A stretch of 64,000 nt of DNA from an uncultured Duncaniella sp. (GCF_910578445.1 NZ_CAJTQC010000005.1:1642-65641), one strand, 5' to 3'; counted from the first letter of the stretch, positions 18,401-26,039 are shown. Made by a program: numbers and translations. The notes: generated by a model not told the origin, from the sequence alone.

Positions 18401-18660
18401 TGTCCGGGAGTGATGTTCACTTCCTTGGTGTTCATGCCAACGTATGACACCTGAAGTTTTTTGGTTTTGGCCGGAAGGGTCAGGGTGAAGTTACCGTCGA
18501 CATCTGTCGCCGCACCAATCTGAGTACCGACTCCCATTACGGTCGCGCCAACCAGTGGCTCGCCGTCGGCGCTTGTCACCGTGCCGTTAACAGTCTGGTT
18601 CTGAGCCATTACCGCAAACGTGGTAATGAGGGCCGCAAGTAGTAGAAACAGCTTTTTCAT
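15403..18660 (-). CDS. SusC-family TonB-dependent outer-membrane transporter (pair 2)
   Basis: A 1085-residue SusC-type transporter. Signal peptide and carboxypeptidase-regulatory-like domain (residues 1-~105) are almost identical to SusC 1 and 3, at DNA as well as protein level. From about residue 110 onward (KKSAFTGSATVIDAAEIEQSQV) it diverges. The plug has LIVLDGVPFGG and LKDAASNALYGARGANGVI; the barrel ends in GGITVTF. This is the inverted member of the three-gene set. I did not find a TAnnTTTG box in the ~170 nt between the trpA-side terminator and the ATG. Confidence 0.95.
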   Translation of the reverse strand: MKKLFLLLAALITTFAVMAQNQTVNGTVTSADGEPLVGATVMGVGTQIGAATDVDGNFTLTLPAKTKKLQVSYVGMNTKEVNITPGQKMNIVLDGTNMLDEVITVAYGTAKKSAFTGSATVIDAAEIEQSQVTNALNALQGKAAGTQIFNQSGQPGSGPSSIVIRGISSLNAGNDPLIVLDGVPFGGSITNINTADIESMTILKDAASNALYGARGANGVILITTKKAKSGSNAIVTLDAKWGQNSRAVQDYNTIQDPRLYFETYYGSLYNYFTNERGMSPTQAWQTANANLINSSDYGLGYQPFSYPTNEYFIGRNGKVNPLATPGNVVSYNGQDYFITPDNWLDETYTKSLRQEYNVSVSNSTQSTNFYASIGYLKNEGIIANTDYERFTGRLNADSQLKSWLKVGANMAYSHTNNNAMGSDGSATAVNNPLAIATSIAPIYPMYIRDGKGNIMTNSDGMILYDYGQGQNAGLSRPNGASFGSNGVSDVLYNTNNTEGNSVNATGYAEVRFLKDFKFTTNNTVYVNEYRGTAVSNPLTVNNLNDGGRVIKQHQRYMTYTYQQLLNWNRKFGLHDVGVLLGHENSWIKTTLLGATRTNMFSPGNHELNGAVIDNSMESYTTSYDNEGFFFRAQYDYDSKYFASASYRRDASSRFHPDHRWGNFWSLGGAWIISKEGWFESAPWVDLLKIKASYGEQGNDNIGNYRYTNNYTVVNVNGQPSLSASSVKGNPNITWEKNGNFNAGVEFAFFNNRLSGSFETFYRKTSDMLYQKPLAASSGFSNQWENFGDMSNTGIELDLHGTVISTRDFTWDLNFNLTWYKNKVTRLPETNKGNYVEGHYGTASRGFFIAEGLPMYTYYLAQFAGVDQETGMPLFWKNVYKTDDNGAVMKDAAGHPIIDSRKKVNYNDEPDQYLCGSAIPKAYGGFGTAFTFKGFDLSVDFTYQIGGKVIDGNYDSYMSAPQSGTRGATFHADVLNAWTPENPSATIPRFQFGDNFQISSDQYLTDASYLSLQNVNFGYTIPKNVCNKIFLQKVRVYFSGENLWLWSKRQGLDPRQFALGGLSVGGGNTYYSAIRTLSGGITVTF

Positions 18661-18677
18661 ACCTAGTAGTTAGGTAA
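18348..18677 (-). repeat. Shared susC 5' cassette, copy 2 (inverted)
   Basis: On the minus strand TTACCTAACTACTAGGT directly precedes the ATG, and the following ~313 nt match copy 1 at all but two positions. Relative to copies 1 and 3 it is inverted, so homologous exchange with either would flip the intervening DNA (about 18 kb or 8 kb) and swap upstream regions. Confidence 0.85.
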
Positions 18678-18829
18678 CATCAATGTGATAAAGGTGGCGT
18701 CGGTTGCCGGAATTTGCTGTGCGTTAATGATATAAGTGTTAATTATGATAGCGCTGAGGAGATGGAGTATGACCTGAAGTCGTGGATGGGAGGTGGATTT
18801 CAGGTGTAAATCACGGGTATTTAATGGAT

Positions 18830-18866
18830 AAAAAACTCCGTGAGCCAAATGCTCACGGAGTTTTTT
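18830..18866. terminator. Perfect 16-bp terminator after trpA
   Basis: Stem 18830-18845 (A6 then CTCCGTGAGC) pairs perfectly with 18851-18866 (ending in T6) around a 5-nt loop. On the minus strand it follows trpA by about 25 nt and insulates the trp operon from susC 2. Confidence 0.85.
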
Positions 18867-18892
18867 GACGGACGTTTCGGTGACAATTGAGT

Positions 18893-19672
18893 CTATGATT
18901 TGCCGATTGCAAGTAGGAGTTTGTCGACGGCTTCAGTCGGGCTTGAGGTCGATGCGAGACATTTTATGAAAAGTGATCCGATGATTGCCCCGGATGAGTA
19001 AGTGAAGGCTTCGCTGAGAGTCGAGTGATTTGATATTCCGAACCCAATCAGACGCTTATGTCTCAGGTCAAGCGAATTGACATGGCGGAAATAGTCGATT
19101 TGCGCATCTCCGAATGAGTCGCGTGTGCCTGTGGTGGCTGCTGACGATACCATATATATGAAACCGTCGCAGTTCTCGTCAATCAGACGTATGCGTTCGT
19201 CGGATGTTTCAGGTGTGATGAGCATAATCATCGGAAGCTCATATTTCAGACAAAGGTCACGGATGTCGCGCATGTATTCGTGAAACGGCAGGTCGGGGAT
19301 GATTATGGCATCAATCCCTATTTCCTTGCAGCGCCTGAACAGAGGTTCTATGCCGTATTGCATCATGGGATTGAGGTAGCCCATCAGCACCATAGGTGTT
19401 TCGGTCACTTCTTTGCGTGCTTCTTCGACTTGGTCGAGCAGCAGGCGAAGGTTCATGCCGTTGCGCAGAGCCACTGTCGAACTGTCCTGTATGACAGGGC
19501 CGTCGGCCATCGGATCGGAGAACGGAACTCCGATTTCAATCATATCGACGCCGCGTGAGGCAAGAGCCTTGATGATATCGGCGGTGGAGTCGAGTTGCGG
19601 ATAGCCACAGGTGAAGTAAATGGAAAGTATGTCGGATTGCTTTTCGTTGAAAAGACGGTCTATTCTGTTCAT
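18893..19672 (-). CDS. trpA: Tryptophan synthase alpha chain
   Basis: A 259-residue TIM-barrel enzyme that cleaves indole-3-glycerol phosphate to indole and glyceraldehyde-3-phosphate. It works in a complex with TrpB, which takes up the indole. Landmarks: DMIEIGVPFSDPMADGPVIQ (catalytic Glu in EIGVPFSDP), LMGYLNPMMQYG, the catalytic Asp in IIPDLPF, and YMVSSAATTGTRD at the phosphate-binding region, where the consensus is SVTGTRG. It is the last gene of the operon, 4 nt after trpF. Confidence 0.95.
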   Translation of the reverse strand: MNRIDRLFNEKQSDILSIYFTCGYPQLDSTADIIKALASRGVDMIEIGVPFSDPMADGPVIQDSSTVALRNGMNLRLLLDQVEEARKEVTETPMVLMGYLNPMMQYGIEPLFRRCKEIGIDAIIIPDLPFHEYMRDIRDLCLKYELPMIMLITPETSDERIRLIDENCDGFIYMVSSAATTGTRDSFGDAQIDYFRHVNSLDLRHKRLIGFGISNHSTLSEAFTYSSGAIIGSLFIKCLASTSSPTEAVDKLLLAIGKS

Positions 19673-19676
19673 AATC

Positions 19677-20306
19677 TTATGATTTTCTGATTCTGGTTAA
19701 GAATTTGTCTAAAAGATGGTAGTCTTTAGTGCCGGGCGACGATTCAAAGCGGCTGTTAAGGTCAAGGCCGACGAGCTGTGGATGAGATATGCACGCTATT
19801 GCTTCGGCATCGTCAGGCCCTATGCCGCCTCCGAGCATGAAGCCTATGGGAAGCTGGTAGTGGCGGAGCAGCTGCCAATCGAATTTCACTCCTGTCCCAC
19901 CATGCGACGGACTTTTCCTGTCAAAAACAAAGCGGTCGATACAACCGGCATATCTCTCCATACGGAGAAAGTCGTTTTCATCCTCTATCCCGACGGCTTT
20001 CCACACTTCAAATCCACGACCCTTAAGTTTTCGGCAATATTCAGGACTTTCACATCCGTGAAGCTGCACGGCCGACAGGCGGAATGACTCGGCGAGTTGC
20101 AGCACTTCTGTTTCCTGCCTGTCGACAAAGACTCCGGTCAGTTTAATCCCGGCTCTCGCCGATTCGATGGCTTCAGGTCTTAGCGCGCATGCGTTGCGTG
20201 GCGACGGACTGTGGAATATAAGCCCGAGGTAATCGGGAGCTAACCCGGCGATTTCACTTATATTCCCCGGATGGGTCATACCGCATATTTTGATTGAGAG
20301 AGCCAT
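19677..20306 (-). CDS. trpF: Phosphoribosylanthranilate isomerase
   Basis: A 209-residue TIM-barrel isomerase converting PRA to CdRP in tryptophan synthesis. The catalytic cysteine is in SIKICGMTHPGN at the N-terminus, and the catalytic Asp region is IDRFVFDRKSPSHGGTGVKFDW. FMLGGGIGPDDA and LVGLDLNSRFE form the C-terminal phosphate-binding end (family usually D.SSG.E; here DLNSRFE, also a known variant). It is a stand-alone trpF, not fused to trpC, and lies between trpC and trpA. Confidence 0.95.
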   Translation of the reverse strand: MALSIKICGMTHPGNISEIAGLAPDYLGLIFHSPSPRNACALRPEAIESARAGIKLTGVFVDRQETEVLQLAESFRLSAVQLHGCESPEYCRKLKGRGFEVWKAVGIEDENDFLRMERYAGCIDRFVFDRKSPSHGGTGVKFDWQLLRHYQLPIGFMLGGGIGPDDAEAIACISHPQLVGLDLNSRFESSPGTKDYHLLDKFLTRIRKS

Positions 20307-20338
20307 ATCACTTTATATTATATAGGTGGGAATTTATG

Positions 20339-21112
20339 TCAGAGAGTCGCATCCAGAAATCTTCTGAGAGCATCGCCGGGACGTTCGTGACGCATGAATG
20401 TTTCGCCGATGAGGAATCCGCTGAACCCAGCACCACGCAATTGTTCCACTTCATCAATTGATGTCAGTCCGCTTTCCGCAATTTTGACCACATCGGTGGG
20501 GAGCGCCCCTGCTACTTTTTCGGCCAGCATCGGATCTGTGGCGAATGTTGTCAGGTCACGGTTATTGACCCCTACCATATCAACTCCGGGATAATACTTG
20601 TCGAGCTCTGCAATATTATGGATTTCGAAAAGCACTTCAAGCTCAAGTGAATGCGCATATTCGGTGAAGTCTTCGATTTCATTTGCTTCAAGTGCGGCAG
20701 CGATAAGCAATATCGCATCAGCCCCATAAGCCCGGGCTTCGGCTATCTGTCGGCGTGATACGATGAAATCCTTTCGCAAGAGCGGTAGACTGCTGACCGA
20801 GCGGGCGTTGGCCAGATCGGTCAACGCACCTCCGAAATACACCGTGTCGGTCAGAACCGAACATGCGCTTGCTCCGGCATTCTCATAGGCGGGGACGACT
20901 TCGTTGACAAGCGCGAGCGGATGGATTTCACCTTTCGATGGCGAACGGCGCTTGAATTCGGCAATGATACCGGTCGGACTTGCGATAAGTGCCTGTTTCA
21001 TTGACACCGTAGAGCGGTCGGTTGTAATTGCGACCTCTTCACCGAGAAGCCGACACGTGGCTTCGATTTCACGCCTCTTGTTGGCTATTATTTTGTCGAG
21101 TATGTTTGGCAT
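20339..21112 (-). CDS. trpC: Indole-3-glycerol phosphate synthase
   Basis: A 257-residue TIM-barrel enzyme that cyclises and decarboxylates CdRP to indole-3-glycerol phosphate. Conserved features: IIAEFKRRSPSKGEI (catalytic Glu and Lys), SVLTDTVYFGG, LLRKDFIVSRRQIAEARAYGADAILLI, the MVGVNNRDLTTF loop and KIAESGLTS. It lies 14 nt after trpD. Confidence 0.96.
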   Translation of the reverse strand: MPNILDKIIANKRREIEATCRLLGEEVAITTDRSTVSMKQALIASPTGIIAEFKRRSPSKGEIHPLALVNEVVPAYENAGASACSVLTDTVYFGGALTDLANARSVSSLPLLRKDFIVSRRQIAEARAYGADAILLIAAALEANEIEDFTEYAHSLELEVLFEIHNIAELDKYYPGVDMVGVNNRDLTTFATDPMLAEKVAGALPTDVVKIAESGLTSIDEVEQLRGAGFSGFLIGETFMRHERPGDALRRFLDATL

Positions 21113-21126
21113 GACGGCAGGAAAAA

Positions 21127-22122
21127 TTAGCTGTTGAGTTCTACGAATTTTCTGAACGCTTCAGCGGCGCGGCCTGAACGGATGCTCTCACGCGCCTCTC
21201 CGAGTGCTGTTTCAAGCGACAGTTGCGGTTCGAGTGTGCGGATGGCGAACGCTGCATTGGCCACGACGCAATTCTCCTGTGCCGGAGTGGCTTGGCCTGC
21301 GAGAACGGCGTCGAAAATCGCTGCCGCTTCGCCGACAGTGTTTCCTCCCGAAAGATCAGCCTCACACGCCATCGGGAGATTGATATCGTCGGGTGTATAG
21401 ACACGTTCCTCGGAAGTCCCTACGACCTTGAACGGTGATGTGAGCGAGATTTCGTCATATCCGTCAAGCGAATGGACTATCGTGCAGTTAATCCTTTCGT
21501 TTTGGGCTATATAGTTGTAGAGTCGCATCAGTTTGAGGTTGTAGACACCCAAAAGCTGATGTTTCGGTAAGGTAGGATTGACAAGAGGGCCGAGCATGTT
21601 GAAGAAATTACGCACTGCGAGCGCCTTTCTCACCGGGGCTACACTTTTGAGCGCCGGGCTGAAAAACGGAGCGTGGAGATAGCTGACACCACAGCCGTCG
21701 AGCGAACGGCGGAGTCGGTCGCTATCGTCAGTGAACCTGACTCCGTGGTGTTCGAGCACGTTGCTTGCACCTGAGATTGAACTTGCGCCATAGTTGCCGT
21801 GTTTCACGACTTTACGACCCGACCCTGCGACGACAAAACATGTTGCTGTAGATATATTGAATGTGTTTTTGCCATCGCCGCCTGTGCCTACGATGTCGAT
21901 GGCCTTCACTCCGCCCATGTCGACCGGGCGGCGACGTTCGAGCAGTGCATCGCGGAAACCGGTAAGTTCGTCGAGAGTGATGCTGCGCATGAGAAACACG
22001 GTCATGAATGCCGCGAGCTGGGCATCATTGTAACGTCCGTCGGCTATGTTGAGCAGCACATCGCGCGCCTCGTCGCGGCTTAGATTCTTGTGCTCGAACA
22101 TTTTGTATAGTAGATTTTTCAT
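21127..22122 (-). CDS. trpD: Anthranilate phosphoribosyltransferase
   Basis: A 331-residue enzyme transferring phosphoribose from PRPP to anthranilate. It has the glycine-rich DIVGTGGDGKNTFNIST motif, the KHGNYGASSISGASNVLE anthranilate/PRPP region and NMLGPLVNPT. The family N-terminus MKNLLYKMFEHKNLSRDEA supports the ATG at 22122. A TTG seven codons upstream (22143) overlaps the trpG stop codon and could also be used, giving 338 residues. Confidence 0.95.
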   Translation of the reverse strand: MKNLLYKMFEHKNLSRDEARDVLLNIADGRYNDAQLAAFMTVFLMRSITLDELTGFRDALLERRRPVDMGGVKAIDIVGTGGDGKNTFNISTATCFVVAGSGRKVVKHGNYGASSISGASNVLEHHGVRFTDDSDRLRRSLDGCGVSYLHAPFFSPALKSVAPVRKALAVRNFFNMLGPLVNPTLPKHQLLGVYNLKLMRLYNYIAQNERINCTIVHSLDGYDEISLTSPFKVVGTSEERVYTPDDINLPMACEADLSGGNTVGEAAAIFDAVLAGQATPAQENCVVANAAFAIRTLEPQLSLETALGEARESIRSGRAAEAFRKFVELNS

Positions 22123-22139
22123 ATCTGTATGTCTTTGAC

Positions 22140-22703
22140 TCAATGTTTTAACCAGTTGTCGATAATTTCAAGTCCATAGGGTGTCAGGACGGATTCAGGA
22201 TGAAACTGCAGGCCTCTCACATCCAGTTCCCTGTGGCGCATCGCCATGATTTCGCCATCAGGGCTGAGAGCCGTGATTTCAAGCTCAGGCGGGAGAGTCC
22301 GGCGGTCGACAACCCACGAGTGATAGCGCCCGACTTCAAATTCGCATGGTATCCCGGCGAAGATATAGTCATCGGAGGTCAGTCTGGCCGGAGTCATGAC
22401 TCCATGATACACTTCTGAAAGATTACGGAGCTTTGCGCCGAAGCGTTCGCCGATGGCCTGATGTCCGAGACACACTCCGAGTATCGGCTTCTCAGTGGCG
22501 TAGCGTTCGAGCAGTTCCGGGAGGATTCCGGCTTCCGAAGGGATGCCCGGGCCGGGTGAGATTATGATTTTGTCGTAGGCGGCCACTTGGTCAAGTGTGA
22601 TTTTGTCGTTTCTCACCACTTTAGGCGTCACGCCGAGCACCCTCGTTGCATGTGCTATATTATAGGTAAAGGAGTCGTAGTTGTCTAATATCAATAGTCG
22701 CAT
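22140..22703 (-). CDS. trpG: Anthranilate synthase component II (glutamine amidotransferase)
   Basis: A 187-residue class I glutamine amidotransferase that supplies ammonia to TrpE. The triad is visible: Cys in ILGVCLGHQAIGE, and His-x-Glu in LQFHPESVLT. It begins MRLLILDNYDSFTYN, the standard family start with the DNYDSFTYN motif, and lies 24 nt after trpE. Such subunits are sometimes shared with folate synthesis (PabA), but position here argues for tryptophan. Confidence 0.95.
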   Translation of the reverse strand: MRLLILDNYDSFTYNIAHATRVLGVTPKVVRNDKITLDQVAAYDKIIISPGPGIPSEAGILPELLERYATEKPILGVCLGHQAIGERFGAKLRNLSEVYHGVMTPARLTSDDYIFAGIPCEFEVGRYHSWVVDRRTLPPELEITALSPDGEIMAMRHRELDVRGLQFHPESVLTPYGLEIIDNWLKH

Positions 22704-22727
22704 AGTTCTCTGTCTTAAAAATTTGTC

Positions 22728-24137
22728 TTATTTTCCGAATTCGACTGCATAGGTGATGGCCTTGCTGAGTGCGCCGAGTTTGTTGCGTGTTTCCTGAAGT
22801 TCGTTTTCGGGGACTGAGCGAGCAACGATACCGGCGCCGGCCTGTGAGTAGAGGCGTTTGCCATAGCTGAGGAAGCTGCGTATGGTTATCGCCTGATTTA
22901 TGTCGCCGTTGAATCCGAGATAGCCGATACATCCGCCGTAGAGCAGACGGCTGTGAGGCTCAACTTCGTCGATAATCTGCATTGCTCTGACTTTTGGCGC
23001 ACCGCTGAGTGTCCCGGCCGGGAAGGTGTCGGCAAAGAGACGGTAGTTGTTGACACCTTCGGGCAGTTCGGCTTTTACGCGCGATACCATGTGGATTACG
23101 TGTGAATAGTACTGTATCTCTTTCAGGAAGTCAATCTCTACAGTCCCTCCGCTCCGGCTGAGGTCGTTGCGAGCGAGGTCGACGAGCATGATATGTTCGG
23201 CATTTTCTTTCTCGTCGGTCAGCAGCGCCTTGGCGAGTTCGCGGTCGCGGTCATCATCGCCTGTACGCCGGAATGTTCCGGCTATTGGGTCGATATATGC
23301 CGTGCGGCCGGTGATGCGGAGATGGGTTTCAGGCGACGAGCCGAACACCTTGAAGCTTCCGAAGTCGAAATAAAACAGGTAGGGCGACGGATTTATGCAG
23401 CGCAAGGCGCGGTAGACGTTGAACTCGTCGCCTGTGAATCCACGCGAAAACCGGCGCGAGGGCACTATCTGGAACACGTCGCCGCGAAGCGAGTGGCCAA
23501 CACATTTTTTCACGGCCTCGATGAAATCCCCGTCGGTCATCGTCGATTCCAGATCGTCGGCCGGGACGAAGGGATATTGCGCCATATTATTATTGTGTAA
23601 CACCGAAATCAGTTCGTCGGTCTGCTCCGTTTCGCCTGCCGGACAGTTTTCGATGATGGTCATCTCATTTTTGTAGTGGTTGACTTCGATGAGAAACCGA
23701 TAGAGGACATAATACATATCGGGGACACCTTTGAATTTTTCCTCACGGTGTCTGATTTCCACATCTTCGAAATATCTAACAGCGTCATATGCCGTGTAGC
23801 CGAGCAGTCCGTCGGGCAGTGAGTCGTCGCAATCATCGATGCGGAAACTTTCGATATAGTCACGCAGTTCATCGACCACGTCCACGCCGTCGGCTATCTT
23901 TTTGCATATTTCCGTCTCGCCGGGATAGGCCATGACCACCATATCGTTTTCGACCTTGAAATGGCCGATTGGGTCTACTCCGATGAAGGAGGTGGCGTTG
24001 TGCTGTGCGTGGTAGTCGGAGCTTTCGAGCAATGCCGACTGCGGATAGAGGTCGCGGATTTTGAGATAGATTCCGACCGGAGTCTCAAGATCTGCCGGAA
24101 TTGTGTGTCTATATTGTGTGATAGTTTTCATATTCAT
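22728..24137 (-). CDS. trpE: Anthranilate synthase component I
   Basis: A 469-residue chorismate-utilising enzyme forming anthranilate with ammonia from TrpG. Conserved segments include FQIVPSRRFSRGF, SPYLFYFDFGSFKVFGSSPE, the PIAGTFRRTGDDDRD loop, ENAEHIMLVDLARNDLSR and FPAGTLSGAPKVRAM. The N-terminal segment LLESSDYHAQHNATSFIG corresponds to the LLES tryptophan-feedback site, so allosteric inhibition is expected. The start overlaps the trpB stop by 4 nt (ATGA), implying translational coupling. Confidence 0.96.
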   Translation of the reverse strand: MNMKTITQYRHTIPADLETPVGIYLKIRDLYPQSALLESSDYHAQHNATSFIGVDPIGHFKVENDMVVMAYPGETEICKKIADGVDVVDELRDYIESFRIDDCDDSLPDGLLGYTAYDAVRYFEDVEIRHREEKFKGVPDMYYVLYRFLIEVNHYKNEMTIIENCPAGETEQTDELISVLHNNNMAQYPFVPADDLESTMTDGDFIEAVKKCVGHSLRGDVFQIVPSRRFSRGFTGDEFNVYRALRCINPSPYLFYFDFGSFKVFGSSPETHLRITGRTAYIDPIAGTFRRTGDDDRDRELAKALLTDEKENAEHIMLVDLARNDLSRSGGTVEIDFLKEIQYYSHVIHMVSRVKAELPEGVNNYRLFADTFPAGTLSGAPKVRAMQIIDEVEPHSRLLYGGCIGYLGFNGDINQAITIRSFLSYGKRLYSQAGAGIVARSVPENELQETRNKLGALSKAITYAVEFGK

Positions 24138-25333
24138 TCATTGATTGAGTTGTTCATCAGATATGTGTGAAGATCCTTGTCGCCACGGCCCGAAAGGTTG
24201 ATGACCACGATGTCGTCGGGGCGGAAACGTTTTTTGTCAAGTACGGCGAGTGCGTGGGCGCTTTCGAGAGCCGGGATTATACCTTCGTTGCGGGTGAGTG
24301 TCATGGCTGCGTCGAGAGCTTCGGTGTCAGTGACCGCGAGCACTTCGGCGCGACCCGAAGTGGCGAGATAGGCGTGGAGCGGGCCGATGCCGGGATAGTC
24401 GAGTCCGGCTGAAATCGAGTAAGGCTCGACAATCTGTCCGTCGGGTGTCTGCATCACGAGTGTGCGTGAGCCGTGGATGATACCTTCGCTTCCGGCATGG
24501 ATCGTCGCGGCTGTCTCTCCGCTGTCGACTCCTTTTCCGGCCGCCTCGGCTGCGATGAGCCTTACTTCGGGCTTATTGATGAAATGGTAGAACGCTCCGG
24601 CCGCATTGCTTCCACCGCCGACACATGCCACCACATAGTCCGGGGTCTCACGTCCGACCTTCTCTTTCAGCTGCTGCCTTATCTCCTTGCTGATGATTGA
24701 CTGGAAGTGTGCCACCATCTCAGGGTAGGGGTGAGGCCCGACGGTGCTTCCGATTATATAGAAGCTGTCGGGGTTGCAACACCAGTCGCGTATCGCTTCG
24801 TTTGTCGCGTCTTTCAGAGTCTTGTTGCCCGAATGCACGGCCACCACCTTTGCGCCGAGCATTTTCATGCGTTCGACGTTGGGCTGCTGACGAGCCACAT
24901 CTGTCGCACCCATATAGACCACGCAGTCGAGCCCCATGAGCGCGCAGACTGTCGCGGTGGCCACGCCGTGCTGCCCTGCACCTGTCTCGGCGATGATACG
25001 CTTCTTGCCCATGCGCTTTGCGAGGAGTGCCGACCCGATGGCATTGTTGATTTTGTGAGCGCCGGTGTGGTTGAGGTCTTCGCGCTTGAGATAGATGTTG
25101 GTCTTGTGGATTTCGCTCAGGCGGTCCGCACGGTAGAGGGGCGACGGCCGTCCGACGTAGTCGCGCATCAGAGTGTCGAATTCCTTTTGGAAATCATCGT
25201 CGTCAACGTAGCGGTAAAATGCTTCGCGGAGGTTCTTAACATTGCTGTGAAGGATTTCAGGGATGTATGCTCCGCCGAAACGTCCATAGTAGCCTTCCTC
25301 ATCGATTGGAAGCAGGGATCTGTACTTTTTCAT
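24134..25333 (-). CDS. trpB: Tryptophan synthase beta chain
   Basis: A 399-residue PLP enzyme joining indole with serine to give tryptophan. The PLP lysine is in EDLNHTGAHKINNA, the catalytic Glu is in AETGAGQHGVATA, and the phosphate-binding loop is VACVGGGSNAAGAFYHF. The long frame could begin 19 codons upstream, but MKKYRSLLPIDEEGYYGRFGGAY fits the family. It is the first structural gene, about 45 nt after the attenuator hairpin; having trpB rather than trpE first is an unusual order compared with E. coli. Confidence 0.96.
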   Translation of the reverse strand: MKKYRSLLPIDEEGYYGRFGGAYIPEILHSNVKNLREAFYRYVDDDDFQKEFDTLMRDYVGRPSPLYRADRLSEIHKTNIYLKREDLNHTGAHKINNAIGSALLAKRMGKKRIIAETGAGQHGVATATVCALMGLDCVVYMGATDVARQQPNVERMKMLGAKVVAVHSGNKTLKDATNEAIRDWCCNPDSFYIIGSTVGPHPYPEMVAHFQSIISKEIRQQLKEKVGRETPDYVVACVGGGSNAAGAFYHFINKPEVRLIAAEAAGKGVDSGETAATIHAGSEGIIHGSRTLVMQTPDGQIVEPYSISAGLDYPGIGPLHAYLATSGRAEVLAVTDTEALDAAMTLTRNEGIIPALESAHALAVLDKKRFRPDDIVVINLSGRGDKDLHTYLMNNSINE

Positions 25334-25378
25334 ATTCTTATGATGTATATCTGATTTTTTATTGGAATGAACGACAAA

Positions 25379-25417
25379 CGGAGCGGCCACCGGGTATTTC
25401 TACCGATGGCCGCTCCG
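25379..25417 (-). terminator. trp attenuator terminator hairpin (segments 3:4)
   Basis: On the minus strand CGGAGCGGCCA (25417-25407) pairs with TGGCCGCTCCG (25389-25379). The stem continues inward with TCGG/CCGG, one bulged C and TA/TA around a GAAA tetraloop, about 17 bp in all. TTTGTCGTTC follows. It lies between the leader peptide and trpB. The downstream U-tract is interrupted, so termination strength needs measurement. Confidence 0.75.
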
Positions 25418-25500
25418 CGTATAATTGCTGAATCGTTATTTGTCAGTTCTTGTCATACTTGTCTGCACGAATTAATGCCACCGATACTTCTACCGATGTG
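25401..25500 (-). promoter_or_regulatory. trp leader alternative RNA structure (segments 1, 2, 3)
   Basis: Directly after the tandem Trp codons, CATCGGTA and TATCGGTG form an 8-bp hairpin with a GAAG loop (segments 1:2, 25498-25479). Segment 2, TATCGGTGGC (25486-25477), is also complementary over ten bases (two G-U pairs) to GCCATCGGTA (25410-25401) in the 5' arm of the terminator. A ribosome stalled at the Trp codons would cover segment 1, freeing segment 2 to break the terminator. The terminator sequence is itself an imperfect direct repeat of the leader hairpin. Confidence 0.72.
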
Positions 25501-25536
25501 CCACCAATAATTCATGCTGTTAAACAAGTTTGTCAT
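25453..25536 (-). CDS. trpL: Tryptophan operon leader peptide with tandem Trp codons
   Basis: A 27-codon frame beginning ATGACAAACTTG and ending at TGA 25455-25453. The peptide reads MTNLFNSMNYWWHIGRS and then IGGINSCRQV, with two consecutive TGG codons at 25506-25501. Tandem Trp codons are rare by chance, and their placement just before the competing hairpins is what a ribosome-sensing attenuator requires. Upstream is only A-rich sequence with no Shine-Dalgarno, which is normal in Bacteroidota. The predicted transcription start is about 20 nt before the ATG. A second in-frame ATG lies at codon 8. The peptide is too short for homology to help; the call rests on codon content and RNA context. 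Confidence 0.75.
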   Translation of the reverse strand: MTNLFNSMNYWWHIGRSIGGINSCRQV

Positions 25537-25563
25537 TTTGTAGTTTTATTAGCTTTTGTGCTG

Positions 25564-25595
25564 CAAATTTATAATCAATCTATATTTAAAACAAA
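25564..25595 (-). promoter_or_regulatory. trp operon promoter
   Basis: On the minus strand TTTG (25595-25592) is followed after 20 nt by TAAATTTG (25571-25564), an excellent match to the Bacteroidota primary sigma consensus TTTG-N19/21-TAnnTTTG. Transcription should begin near 25557. Confidence 0.75.
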
Positions 25596-25599
25596 TAAA

Positions 25600-25905
25600 T
25601 TGTAAATTATTTCACACGAAAGGCTAAAAATTTTTTCAAAAAACATCTACCACCTTATTAATATAAAGGATTGGAATTTTAGCTGTCCTGTCGGGGTGAT
25701 TGCAGATGGAAATATAGGTTGCGTGGAAACAACTATGGTTTTATCTTTGTTAACGATTGACTTCAAAAGAAACCTTGTAAACAAAATCCTGCAATTTCCT
25801 TTCATTTTGTTACTTCTAATTGCCCCAAAATGCCATTTTGACGGCATTAACATCGTGTTTTAACATTCTTTTACATAAAACTAATTAACATACTCGTCAA
25901 AAAAT
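25600..25905. other. AT-rich intergenic DNA between trp operon and susC 3
   Basis: No gene is supported here. A 68-codon minus-strand frame (25647-25853) has no recognisable features or start context. A TATCTTTG at 25742-25749 resembles a -7 box on the plus strand but has no -33 partner. The region is otherwise AT-rich spacer. Confidence 0.4.
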
Positions 25906-25907
25906 AT

Positions 25908-25915
25908 TACTTTTG
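25908..25915 (+). promoter_or_regulatory. Putative -7 box for susC/D operon 3
   Basis: TACTTTTG matches TAnnTTTG and lies ~300 nt before the third susC. No good TTTG is present at -33, which is compatible with an activated promoter. It would give a long 5' leader of about 285 nt. Confidence 0.45.
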
Positions 25916-25983
25916 TGCGCTGATAGTTTAGGATTTGTGAAAAAATATGCAATAATTCATACTTTTTTTCATCATATCCAGTT

Positions 25984-26039
25984 GCCGGATGGGCATAGAG
26001 ATGCCTTCTGCATGCAGAAAACTGTCTGAAATATCCGGC
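25984..26039 (+). promoter_or_regulatory. Structured 5' leader element upstream of susC 3
   Basis: GCCGGAT (25984-25990) pairs with ATCCGGC (26033-26039) to close a junction. Inside are two short hairpins, GGCAT-AGAG-ATGCC (25992-26005) and TTCTG-CATG-CAGAA (26006-26019). The result is a compact three-way junction in the long predicted leader. I do not recognise it as a known riboswitch; a regulatory RNA element is possible. Confidence 0.4.

Noticed and set aside
22123..22143. TTG start of trpD overlapping the trpG stop
   Set aside because: Kept as an alternative only; the ATG at 22122 gives the usual family N-terminus and length.
25647..25853. A 68-codon minus-strand frame in the trp-susC 3 spacer
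   Set aside because: AT-rich DNA, no promoter or family resemblance; likely chance.
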